6,073 nucleotides of DNA from Sporomusa sp. (GTDB lineage: Bacteria; Bacillota_C; Negativicutes; Sporomusales; Sporomusaceae). Both the position numbers and the translations under genes were made by a program. The notes under the pieces were generated by a model. The model was not told the origin of the DNA and made no database searches. It saw nothing but the letters and a program-made list of their open reading frames with translations. Numbering within the stretch: position 1 is the stretch's first letter; each line of letters begins with the position of its first letter. The stretch is taken from positions 1 to 6,073 of the forward strand of contig JAQSXM010000230.1 in the NCBI GenBank assembly GCA_029256645.1. Reading direction: 5' to 3'. Shown piece after piece: positions 1 through 5,443 of this stretch.

Positions 1-27
1 TGAGCCAGGATCAAACTCTCCAATAAA
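1..27 (-). rRNA. rrs: 16S ribosomal RNA, 5' end only (partial)
   Basis: The reverse complement of the first 20 or so bases reads GAGAGTTTGATCCTGGCTCA, the near-universal start of bacterial 16S rRNA. The mature 5' end is placed at about position 27 by analogy with the Bacillus-type start TTTAT-GGAGAG; the exact processing site is not visible. The gene runs leftward out of the window, so only its first bases are present. Confidence 0.97.
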
Positions 28-37
28 TTTATTATTG

Positions 38-54
38 AAGCCGTTTATCGGCTC
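38..54 (-). other. Hairpin in the rRNA leader next to the 16S 5' end
   Basis: On the minus strand GAGCCG and CGGCTT flank the loop ATAAA, giving a stem of five Watson-Crick pairs plus a closing wobble, about ten bases before the mature 16S end. Its place suggests a leader structure involved in folding or maturation of the pre-16S transcript, but that role is inferred from position only. Confidence 0.45.
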
Positions 55-80
55 ATTGTAAATCAAATCTTGTTTGTTGC

Positions 81-100
81 TTGTGCTGCAAGCAGCACAA
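81..100 (-). repeat. Perfect inverted repeat (9-bp arms, 2-base centre) in the rRNA leader
   Basis: TTGTGCTGC and GCAGCACAA are exact reverse complements separated by two bases. In the transcript this would form a very stable hairpin with a loop of two to four bases. It sits between the boxA-like element and the 16S start. There is no T-tract after it, so it is unlikely to be a terminator. A leader folding or RNase III-type processing element is the most economical reading; a protein-binding palindrome cannot be excluded. Confidence 0.6.
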
Positions 101-137
101 CGCACATCTGGCATTTTTATGATGCATTACTTTACAT

Positions 138-156
138 TGTTCAGTTTTCAGGGAAC
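138..156 (-). promoter_or_regulatory. boxA-like antitermination element of the rRNA leader
   Basis: The minus strand reads GTTCCCTGAAAACTGAACA, which resembles the TTCTTTGAAAACT-type leader sequence found before 16S genes in Bacillota. In that family of leaders, boxA in the nascent RNA recruits NusB/NusE (S10) and other Nus factors, so that RNA polymerase ignores Rho-dependent termination across the untranslated rRNA operon. It lies downstream of both predicted promoters, as required. The call rests on sequence resemblance and position. Confidence 0.6.
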
Positions 157-199
157 GGTTTGTCGCATTCGCATTATTGCCGAGCTTGACAACTTTTAT

Positions 200-228
200 A
201 TGTTATCACGTTTATTGCACCGTGTCAA
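200..228 (-). promoter_or_regulatory. rRNA operon promoter P2 (sigma-A type)
   Basis: On the minus strand the -35 hexamer is a perfect TTGACA (223-228). After a 17-base spacer comes the -10 hexamer TAACAT (200-205), which matches TATAAT at four positions. The seventh base after the -10 is a G (about position 193), a likely transcription start. The stretch upstream of the -35 is A/T-rich, as in UP elements. Tandem promoters upstream of boxA are the usual design of rRNA operons. A GTP start would fit the GTP-sensing rRNA promoters known from Bacillus subtilis, but that behaviour is inference here. Confidence 0.7.
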
Positions 229-315
229 CATAACATATTTGTTTTCCTTTATGCCATTACTTACTAGCTGTTACCTGTTATGGCATATTTTGCCGCACCA
301 ATTGGCGACTTATTT

Positions 316-345
316 ATAATATCACGCCACAATCAATTATGTCAA
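316..345 (-). promoter_or_regulatory. rRNA operon promoter P1 (sigma-A type)
   Basis: On the minus strand a perfect -35 TTGACA (340-345) is followed, after 18 bases, by TATTAT (316-321). The seventh base after the -10 is again a G (about 309). An A/T-rich stretch precedes the -35, compatible with an UP element. The promoter starts only 43 bases after the stop codon of the L,D-transpeptidase gene. Transcripts from it would run through P2 and carry a leader of about 280 bases before 16S. Confidence 0.75.
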
Positions 346-388
346 TCCACTTTATAAAAGTAATTTTACCCAGGTTAAACCGGCTTAA

Positions 389-1636
389 TCACAGATATTC
401 ATCACTCGGGTCCAAATACATAGAGTAATCAATCGGATACAGTGGATAGACCATATCAATGATTTGCGTTTGGTCATCCCAGGAAGCAGCTATATTGTAG
501 ACTTTGCTGATGTCATTTATTGTTAAAAACGGCTGCCCTCCTATAAGCTTAATCGGTGCCAGTTTGCCGTGTATAAACAATTCACCAGTATTAGGCCGCC
601 AGGTTACTCGCTCACCTAACTCTTTCGCAACGGTGAGGGCCGGTATTACCAAAGCATTCCCCATTCGTTGAATATCCCCTGATAATAGCCGACCATCTAA
701 TCTGGCAATAGGCAACAACAGTTCCAGGCAATTTTGATCGTCATTCCAAGTTTCCCGCCCCCCAAACAATATTGATAAATAATCGACATTAACATATACG
801 GTATTACCACGCTTAACACCAGGAACAGTCTGATTCTGCCGGGTTACTGTCCGGTTGCCGGCATTCCAGTGTACGGAGGTACGTAAACTATCGGCTAAAG
901 CTAAAACCGGTACATACTTCTTACCTCCCCAGGTTATTATGCGCTCAGGACGTAATGTTCCGTTTATTTTAAGATTATGAAGCTGAGCAAATACAACTTG
1001 ATGATCAGGGATAGTTTCAATGAGTTTCTGCACAAAAGCATCGTCAATGAGATTCTCTAGTTCAGCCTGCTTCAAGGCTGCTTTAACATCAGCCAGCGTA
1101 ACCCTCTGGCGATTATATACATCAGGATAAATACCAATAGTCGCCTGTCCCCTAGTATCAATTCGCACTTTAATTCGTTCATACTCGATTTTGACCGGAG
1201 TGTCACAGTCAACAAGCTCAAATATCTCTTCCGCGTCTGCTTCCTGCATCCGGATACAGCCATTAGAGATAGCCAGTCCAATTGACCCGGGAGCATTTGT
1301 ACCATGAATACCATATAGTGATCCAAGCCCCATCCAGCGATATCCCAAGGGGTTATCCGGTCCGGATGGTACAACATAGTTCTTACCGGGGGGATACCAT
1401 GCCGGATCAATCTCTTTTTCGATTATTGAGAACTCGCCAACAGGAGTTGGAGTATCTGGTTTACCAATAGCAACCGGGTATTCCTTCACCATTATATTGT
1501 CTTTATACAATTCCAGTGTACGACTGGGGAGATTGACGATAATTTGATTTAAGGCTTCCTGTGCCTGAACTGGCTCAGTAAATACGATAAAGCACAAGAT
1601 CAACCAGAATACTCTTTTCCACAGCTGTTTACCCAT
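389..1636 (-). CDS. Secreted L,D-transpeptidase (YkuD family) with C-terminal Cu-amine-oxidase-N-like repeats
   Basis: This 415-residue protein is predicted to cross-link or modify peptidoglycan outside the membrane by L,D-transpeptidation. Residues 1-25 form a signal peptide: KR, a hydrophobic core at 9-19, and a VQA-type cleavage site before Q26. The YkuD domain covers about 28-151. Its catalytic motif is visible: H111 in YGIHGTN, then SNGCIRM with catalytic C127 and R129. After a linker with an alpha-helical look (180-210), residues 220-400 contain about three related beta-rich modules of the type G-x-x-Y-V-x-V...W-x-x, resembling the copper amine oxidase N-terminal domain often used for wall attachment in Bacillota. 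The start is supported by AAGGGG eight bases upstream. The gene looks monocistronic: a terminator precedes it and rRNA promoter P1 follows. No clear terminator of its own was seen. The family call is firm; the physiological role (vegetative wall or spore cortex) is open. Confidence 0.93.
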   Translation of the reverse strand: MGKQLWKRVFWLILCFIVFTEPVQAQEALNQIIVNLPSRTLELYKDNIMVKEYPVAIGKPDTPTPVGEFSIIEKEIDPAWYPPGKNYVVPSGPDNPLGYRWMGLGSLYGIHGTNAPGSIGLAISNGCIRMQEADAEEIFELVDCDTPVKIEYERIKVRIDTRGQATIGIYPDVYNRQRVTLADVKAALKQAELENLIDDAFVQKLIETIPDHQVVFAQLHNLKINGTLRPERIITWGGKKYVPVLALADSLRTSVHWNAGNRTVTRQNQTVPGVKRGNTVYVNVDYLSILFGGRETWNDDQNCLELLLPIARLDGRLLSGDIQRMGNALVIPALTVAKELGERVTWRPNTGELFIHGKLAPIKLIGGQPFLTINDISKVYNIAASWDDQTQIIDMVYPLYPIDYSMYLDPSDEYL

Positions 1637-1723
1637 GCCGACATCCCCTTTTATAAATGCCTAAGACAATAACATATATGACAGGAGAGCCGCTGGTATT
1701 CGTTAATTATTCGTACAAGCTCC

Positions 1724-1764
1724 AAAAAAATTAGGTTAGCGCATTATATAATGCACTAACCTAA
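1724..1764 (-). terminator. Strong intrinsic terminator of the LUD operon
   Basis: Read on the minus strand, a stem of about 15 pairs runs from 1764 to 1731. Its arms are TTAGGTTAG-T-GCATTA and the complementary half, with one T-G wobble. Seven T residues follow (1730-1724). It begins 17 bases after the stop codon of the LUD gene and separates this operon from the L,D-transpeptidase gene. The plus strand lacks a comparable T-tract beyond the stem, so it acts mainly in one direction. Confidence 0.92.
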
Positions 1765-1781
1765 TAAATGTCAGTACCAGA

Positions 1782-2423
1782 TTAAAAACCTAGTTCTTCC
1801 CCGATAATGATCACCTCTACATCGGTAACCGCCGGCTTCTTATGCATAACTGTAGTGATATTACATATCCGGGTCGGCCCTTGACAATCCATACATTCAC
1901 CAGTCACAGTACATGGATTAGGACGGCTTAGACGTTTATTGTTAATAGGAGCAGCAAACAACTCAATACGATCCATCGCTGCATCAATATCGGTAACAAT
2001 TTTATTTACGCCTGTGATAACAATGACTTTTTTAGGGCCAAAAATCATCGCTGCAACCCGGTTACCGGCACCATCGACATTGACAAGTTCGCCTTTTAGA
2101 GTCAGGGCGTTCGTACCTGTTAAGAATACGTCACAGGTCATTTGTTTGCGACGCAATACCAGGGTCTCTTCCGGCGATAGCCCTGGCTTATTATGGTTGA
2201 ACACAGTATTACCCCGCTCTTCCAGCAAGGTATCGATCCCCACTTCTTTAATTGTCCATGAGCCGCCGATACCTACAGTAGCGTCACATGGAATCAGCAC
2301 AGTCAATTTGTCTAAGGCTTCTTGCCTTGTGTTGACATAAGAAGCAGTAAAATTGTTTTTTTGCAGAGCCTCAACAACTTTTCCTGCAATCGTTTGATTG
2401 TGCCAGTTTTTTAATTCACTCAT
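1782..2423 (-). CDS. LUD-domain protein (LutC/YkgG-like, DUF162), orphan lactate-utilisation-type protein
   Basis: This 213-residue protein fits the LUD family, whose best-known members are LutB/LutC of the lactate oxidation complex; many clostridial members are stand-alone and uncharacterised. Family hallmarks are GIGGSWTIKEVG (51-62), the core block from about 99 to 143 (FLTGTNALTLKGELVNVDG, then NRVAAMIFGPKKVIVI), and a C-terminal cysteine cluster C171-x5-C177-x2-C180-x6-C187 that could bind metal or an Fe-S cluster (inference). No lutA or lutB partner is adjacent, so a role in lactate oxidation is not supported by context. The start is preceded by GAGAGGGG about nine bases away. It follows the upstream hypothetical gene by 19 bases and is followed by a strong terminator, so the two form an operon. 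It is likely cytoplasmic, with no signal peptide or membrane segment. Confidence 0.88.
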   Translation of the reverse strand: MSELKNWHNQTIAGKVVEALQKNNFTASYVNTRQEALDKLTVLIPCDATVGIGGSWTIKEVGIDTLLEERGNTVFNHNKPGLSPEETLVLRRKQMTCDVFLTGTNALTLKGELVNVDGAGNRVAAMIFGPKKVIVITGVNKIVTDIDAAMDRIELFAAPINNKRLSRPNPCTVTGECMDCQGPTRICNITTVMHKKPAVTDVEVIIIGEELGF

Positions 2424-2442
2424 TGAAAACGCCCCTCTCTAT

Positions 2443-2973
2443 TTATAATTTTTGGGAAACCATCTGCACGCTGGCCATGTCTGCCATTTCTTCAGCAGTA
2501 TACTGGTTGTACACGATGTTAAGGTGTTTAGCATAGGATAGGCCATTAAAGCTGCCATTAGCCTGGCTCGTTATAGCCGCATTGAGCTGTCCGGCAAATT
2601 CCGGCGTCAATGTGACCTCCCTCATGGCCCGGACAATACCATCCACAGCATCCACAAGGGTAACCTTGAGCGTAGCAGCATCTGCAGCTTCTTCAGGATA
2701 CACACGAATACCCCTTGGAACGGTATGCCAGGAATACGGCGCATCGTTCCAACTTTCGTTTCCAAATTTAAAGAGTAAAAAAATAATAGGGCCATCAATG
2801 TATAGACTTAGCTCAGCAGCACCATTTTGAATATTTTCTATTTCCTGGTTAATAATCCCTGCTTTGACAATAACAAGCCCATGACCGTCACTATCCAGAC
2901 GATAAGTAATTTTTTCTTCCAGCTTGTTTTGGCCTGATTCGTACAGTTGTCCAACTTGGCCTGTTCGCATCAT
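2443..2973 (-). CDS. Hypothetical protein, first gene of the LUD operon
   Basis: I do not recognise this 176-residue protein. It has no cysteine, no signal peptide and no clear membrane segment. The most hydrophobic stretch, GPIIFLLFKF (61-70), looks like a buried beta strand. The first two thirds are predicted beta-rich, with a distinctive aromatic patch NESWNDAPYSWHTVPRG (72-88); the last third is more helical and ends in an acidic, methionine-rich segment. Two adjacent ATG codons are possible starts. The second (2970) has better spacing to GGTGGAG, the only ribosome-binding-like sequence, so the true protein may be 175 residues. An extended -10 promoter lies about 30 bases upstream and the LUD gene follows after 19 bases, so it probably works with, or is regulated together with, that protein. 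It is a real gene by length, codon structure and context; the function is unknown. Confidence 0.8.
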   Translation of the reverse strand: MMRTGQVGQLYESGQNKLEEKITYRLDSDGHGLVIVKAGIINQEIENIQNGAAELSLYIDGPIIFLLFKFGNESWNDAPYSWHTVPRGIRVYPEEAADAATLKVTLVDAVDGIVRAMREVTLTPEFAGQLNAAITSQANGSFNGLSYAKHLNIVYNQYTAEEMADMASVQMVSQKL

Positions 2974-3009
2974 GCTCCACCACTTTTCTTATGTAGTCTT
3001 GATTCCTAT

Positions 3010-3038
3010 ATTATACCATTGTCTTTATCGATATTAAA
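3010..3038 (-). promoter_or_regulatory. Extended -10 promoter of the hypothetical-LUD operon
   Basis: On the minus strand TGGTATAAT gives a perfect -10 hexamer (3010-3015) with the TGn extension. A weak -35, TTTAAT (3033-3038), lies at the ideal 17-base spacing. The predicted transcript starts near 3003, about 30 bases before the start codon. A small palindrome, GTGTTCACAC (3044-3053), sits directly upstream of the -35 and could be an operator or activator site, which is speculative. Confidence 0.75.
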
Positions 3039-3110
3039 CCAAGGTGTTCACACTAAATCTACTACTCAGAATTTTCCATAAAGACCGGTAATAATCCAGC
3101 AGCAGTTTTC

Positions 3111-3144
3111 GGAACACTATAGTAAGCGTTCCAATTCAAACGCT
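3111..3144 (+). repeat. Two overlapping inverted repeats upstream of the small plus-strand genes
   Basis: GGAACACT (3111-3118) and AGCGTTCC (3125-3132) form an 8-position dyad with one A-C mismatch around the six bases ATAGTA. The right arm is shared with a second dyad, AGCGTT (3125-3130) with AACGCT (3139-3144). In RNA the two hairpins exclude each other. In DNA the first dyad is the size of a repressor operator and covers a -10-like TATAGT (3118-3123) that has no convincing -35. The Shine-Dalgarno of the first small gene starts 14 bases downstream. No function is proven; no known riboswitch class was recognised. Confidence 0.4.
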
Positions 3145-3170
3145 CAATAAGTCTCTCAGGAGGTGATTTT

Positions 3171-3341
3171 GTGTTATTGCGCAAAATCCGGGGATGCGAT
3201 GGTTGCATTGAAAGTAGTGCCTGTGAGTTTTCCTCAGAGTTCTGCCCTAAAGCAGTGCTTGATCTCAACCTAGACAACGGCTTGGATGTTGATCCTGCAC
3301 TAAGAAAGTACCGGGAACTATACCAACGCTTAGACAGATAA
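3171..3341 (+). CDS. Small cysteine-rich protein (56 aa), function unknown
   Basis: The protein starts at a GTG seven bases after GGAGG, within the ten-base sequence AGGAGGTGAT (3158-3167), an almost perfect match to the 16S 3' end. This is the main evidence that it is translated. The N-terminal half is basic, then carries C9-x2-C12-x5-C18-x6-C25, ending in FCPK, a spacing that could bind zinc or a small Fe-S cluster. The rest is acidic then helical (DPALRKYRELYQRL, 41-54). There is no signal peptide or membrane segment. A second small gene follows 23 bases later and is probably co-transcribed. The pair points in the opposite direction to every other gene here and converges on the anfO-nifV operon, so a link to nitrogenase is possible but unproven. 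I found no family I could name. An opposite-strand reading frame over the same bases lacks a ribosome binding site. Confidence 0.68.
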   Translation: MLLRKIRGCDGCIESSACEFSSEFCPKAVLDLNLDNGLDVDPALRKYRELYQRLDR

Positions 3342-3364
3342 CCTATATAAAAAGGAGGTCCAGC

Positions 3365-3514
3365 GTGAAAACTACGATCAAATACGCTCATGGTAAAGGA
3401 TTTAGCAAAAACCTGTCTTCAGTTACAGTGCTAGCTAATCCGCGCATTAATCACGAAATTCAGGAAAATATCAAAAAGGCCCGCCCACAAAGATTACTAA
3501 GCGGACGGGCATAA
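3365..3514 (+). CDS. Small basic protein (49 aa), function unknown
   Basis: It starts at a GTG shortly after AAAAGGAGGTC (perfect AGGAGGT at 3353-3359, gap of five bases). The product is lysine- and arginine-rich (MKTTIKYAHGKGF at the start, ENIKKARPQRLL near the end), with no cysteine, signal peptide or membrane segment. It lies 23 bases behind the cysteine-rich small gene, and the two look like an operon. Its last codons coincide with the stem of the intrinsic terminator that ends the convergent nifV operon, so the C-terminal sequence ARPQRLLSGRA is partly dictated by that hairpin. The stop codon is 8 bases from the stop codon of nifV-alpha on the other strand. I do not recognise the family. 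The strong ribosome binding site supports it; the short length keeps confidence moderate. Confidence 0.6.
   Translation: MKTTIKYAHGKGFSKNLSSVTVLANPRINHEIQENIKKARPQRLLSGRA
3472..3510 (-). terminator. Intrinsic terminator of the anfO-nifV operon
   Basis: On the minus strand GCCCGTCC (3510-3503) pairs with GGGCGGGC (3486-3479), giving eight pairs with one T-G wobble around a 16-base loop, followed by CTTTTTGA. The stem begins 12 bases after the nifV-alpha stop codon. In the plus direction the same bases form a weaker hairpin (A-C mismatch) followed by ATAATTAATTTT, so it may also partly terminate the convergent small-gene transcript, whose last codons lie inside it. Confidence 0.85.
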
Positions 3515-3522
3515 TTAATTTT

Positions 3523-4371
3523 CTAGGATTGAATAAACAGTTCCGGCGGCGATAAAACACGTCTGCTACTCAAGGCTGCTACTTGGCAGCCTATTTTTTT
3601 CGCGGCTGTCAGATCGATCGTGCTTGGTATTCGATAAATCTCAATAAGGGCAGCTGCCACTTCTTCAAGGGCTGCATTGCCTGACCGTTCCCCAATACCA
3701 GCTGCAGTTACACTGGCAAATACGGCCCCGTTTTTTAATGCTGCCAATGTGTTGGCTGTAGCAAGACCAAAATCATTGTGAGCGTGCATTTCTATTGGCA
3801 GCGGACAGCGAGCCGTCAAGTCGCCAATGATCGAAGCAGTAGAAAACGGGTCTAACAACCCCACGGTATCAGCATAACGGATGCGCACTGCCCCTAAGCT
3901 GGCACTAAGCTCAGCTAGCTCGAGAAACTGTTCTGAGCTAGCCCTTGATGCATCTTCAGCACCAACTGACACATAGCAACCATGGCTTTGTGCCAAAAGC
4001 ACGGCACTCTTTAGTTGATTCAACACCCACTCACGACTTTTCTTTAGCTTGCGATGAATATGAAGATCAGATACAGGAACAGAGATATGCAAAAATTCAA
4101 AACCACACGCAATTGAGGCTTCAATATCCTCCCGGCACGCGCGATTCCAGGCAAATACCACGGCTTTCAGGCGGGCATCAAGAATGAGCCGCATAGCCTC
4201 AGCTTCTTCCGGCCCCATAATCGGCGTACCCGCTTCGATCCAGGTTATCCCAGCTTTATCAAGCGCAGTGGCAATAGCCAGCTTTTCCATGGCCGTAAAG
4301 ACAATCCCGGCCGCTTGCTCACCGTCGCGTAATGTGGTATCAATTAAAACACCCTGATTGAGTTCTTGCAT
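3523..4371 (-). CDS. nifV-alpha: Homocitrate synthase alpha subunit (NifV-alpha), catalytic TIM barrel
   Basis: NifV condenses acetyl-CoA with 2-oxoglutarate to make homocitrate, the organic ligand of nitrogenase cofactors. This 282-residue protein is the catalytic barrel alone. It has LIDTTLRDGEQAAG (9-22, with the R15/D16 signature), HAHNDFGLATANTLAAL (196-212, with metal-binding H196 and H198) and the glycine-rich GIGERSGNAALEEV (225-238). It ends where full-length NifV or isopropylmalate synthase would continue into the accessory domain, which here belongs to the neighbouring nifV-omega. I chose the ATG at 4371, not the longer frame to 4485. GAGAGGTG lies seven bases upstream, homology begins right there, and the longer version would overlap nifV-omega by about 100 bases with unrelated sequence. 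It is the last gene of the operon. A citramalate- or isopropylmalate-synthase-like activity is the main alternative, but anfO upstream makes homocitrate much more likely. Confidence 0.92.
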   Translation of the reverse strand: MQELNQGVLIDTTLRDGEQAAGIVFTAMEKLAIATALDKAGITWIEAGTPIMGPEEAEAMRLILDARLKAVVFAWNRACREDIEASIACGFEFLHISVPVSDLHIHRKLKKSREWVLNQLKSAVLLAQSHGCYVSVGAEDASRASSEQFLELAELSASLGAVRIRYADTVGLLDPFSTASIIGDLTARCPLPIEMHAHNDFGLATANTLAALKNGAVFASVTAAGIGERSGNAALEEVAAALIEIYRIPSTIDLTAAKKIGCQVAALSSRRVLSPPELFIQS

Positions 4372-4378
4372 ATATTTG

Positions 4379-4386
4379 CACCTCTC
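4379..4386 (-). promoter_or_regulatory. Ribosome binding site that fixes the nifV-alpha start
   Basis: GAGAGGTG on the minus strand overlaps the TGA stop of nifV-omega and precedes the ATG at 4371 by seven bases. This arrangement suggests coupled translation of the two subunits, and it decides against the upstream in-frame ATG at 4485. Confidence 0.8.
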
Positions 4387-5431
4387 AACTGAATAGGTAT
4401 AAACGCTGTAATTCCTCATCACTAATCGCCGACTTTTTGCGGACAGACAATGCCCGTACACTAGCAAGCAATTTTTTACTTTCAACCTCTTCTAACCGTA
4501 TTCCCCAGGCTGCAAACTTGGTTTTCAGTGCAGTGGTCCCTGAATGCTTGCCAATAATAAGCCGTCTGCTTAACCCTACAAGCTCTGGCGCATACGGCTC
4601 ATATAACCAAGGATCCTTATTGACACCATCCACATGCAAACCTGACTCATGCGAAAAAATAGCCGGACCAATAACGGCTTTGTCCTCAGGAATAGTAAGC
4701 CGTAGCGCCACAACAACCCGTTGACAGCCATTTGCTAAATCAGGTGGTATCTCAATATCTATCTTTGCCAGTTGTTTAGCAACCATCAGCGCTTCTTCCC
4801 AGGGAGCAAAGCCACCGACTCCGGCTACCGCCGTCACTACCTGCCTGACACCGGCTTTCATCGCGGCCAGTGTATTAGCGGTTGCCAAACCATAACCATT
4901 GCTAGCCTGGATGCCAATAGGGCAATGCAAGCTATTCTTTAGTGCAGTTATTTGTTCAAATGTGGTAAGTGAATCTCCATTTCCTTCCTTATCCCCATAA
5001 ATAACGCCAGCTAATGGATAACTGCTGATCCGGGACACAACCTCCAGCATTTCTGGCAGGTCCAGCTTAGCTAAGCCTTCTAACAGCAACGTGACTTCCA
5101 AACCGCGTCGTACTGCTTCAAGCATAACCGCTTCCAGTTTCACCGTAAAATCCGGGGAAACAGCATTTGCACCTACCACAACCTGTTCGATACCTGCCTG
5201 TTCTAGCCATTCGAGTTCAGGAACTGCTAAGTCAATCATACCGCAGAGTTTGAGGTAATGTTGAACACCCGACAATTCCGGACGATATCGTTGCCAATCC
5301 GGCAGGCAAATGCCAGCCTGCTGAATACCCAATCTCGATAGCAAGCTGGCAACGTCTGCCAGTTGTTCACTGGTAAACTGCCTCCTGATGGCTGCATTTA
5401 GTGTCTGATCAATCCAGGTTGGCTTGCTCAT
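4385..5431 (-). CDS. nifV-omega: Homocitrate synthase omega subunit (NifV-omega), degenerate barrel plus C-terminal domain
   Basis: This 348-residue protein is the partner of NifV-alpha in split homocitrate synthases such as that of Clostridium pasteurianum. Residues 1-225 are a decayed TIM barrel. WIDQTLNAAIRRQF (6-19) stands where catalytic NifV has IDTTLRDGEQ. QASNGYGLATANTLAAM (175-191) aligns with the alpha subunit's HAHNDFGLATANTLAAL but has lost both metal-binding histidines. GVGGFAPWEEALM (204-216) replaces GIGERSGNAALEEV. Residues 250-348 form the accessory region typical of homocitrate and isopropylmalate synthases, with IFSHESGLHVDGVNKDPWLYEPY (258-280) and IIGKHSGTTALK (292-303), which in the family reaches into the active site of the partner. 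It should therefore be inactive alone and complement alpha in a heteromer (inference). The ATG is six bases after anfO's stop; GGGTGA, which includes that stop, is its ribosome binding site. Confidence 0.92.
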   Translation of the reverse strand: MSKPTWIDQTLNAAIRRQFTSEQLADVASLLSRLGIQQAGICLPDWQRYRPELSGVQHYLKLCGMIDLAVPELEWLEQAGIEQVVVGANAVSPDFTVKLEAVMLEAVRRGLEVTLLLEGLAKLDLPEMLEVVSRISSYPLAGVIYGDKEGNGDSLTTFEQITALKNSLHCPIGIQASNGYGLATANTLAAMKAGVRQVVTAVAGVGGFAPWEEALMVAKQLAKIDIEIPPDLANGCQRVVVALRLTIPEDKAVIGPAIFSHESGLHVDGVNKDPWLYEPYAPELVGLSRRLIIGKHSGTTALKTKFAAWGIRLEEVESKKLLASVRALSVRKKSAISDEELQRLYLFS

Positions 5432-5437
5432 GTGAAA

Positions 5438-5443
5438 TCACCC
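5438..5443 (-). promoter_or_regulatory. Ribosome binding site of nifV-omega overlapping the anfO stop
   Basis: GGGTGA on the minus strand contains the TGA stop codon of anfO and lies six bases before the ATG of nifV-omega. A terminating ribosome would sit on the next start region, so translation of anfO and nifV-omega is probably coupled. Confidence 0.6.

Noticed and set aside
74..319. Plus-strand frame of 81 codons across the rRNA leader
   Set aside because: It lies over two promoters, the boxA-like element and the hairpins of the rRNA leader, has no ribosome binding site, and reads as a random hydrophobic sequence.
371..384. Possible terminator hairpin after the L,D-transpeptidase gene
   Set aside because: The stem is only about five pairs with a bulged base and a three-base loop, and it is followed by GTAAAATT rather than a T-run.
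1072..1410. Additional long frames inside the transpeptidase, LUD, hypothetical and nifV genes
   Set aside because: They overlap well-supported genes in other frames, lack ribosome binding sites and show no recognisable domains.
3118..3123. TATAGT as the -10 of a promoter for the small genes
   Set aside because: At 17 bases upstream there is only TCCAGC, and there is no TGn extension, so the match is not better than chance.
3062..3391. Minus-strand frame of 109 codons opposite the two small genes
   Set aside because: Its ATG is preceded by TCCTTTACC rather than a ribosome binding site, and its composition (Ser/Arg-rich) is that of a shadow frame. The opposite strand has two strong Shine-Dalgarno sequences that fit the small genes.
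4372..4485. N-terminal extension of NifV-alpha by 38 residues
   Set aside because: It would overlap the coding end of nifV-omega by about 100 bases, has no homology to the family, and the ATG at 4371 has a well-spaced ribosome binding site.
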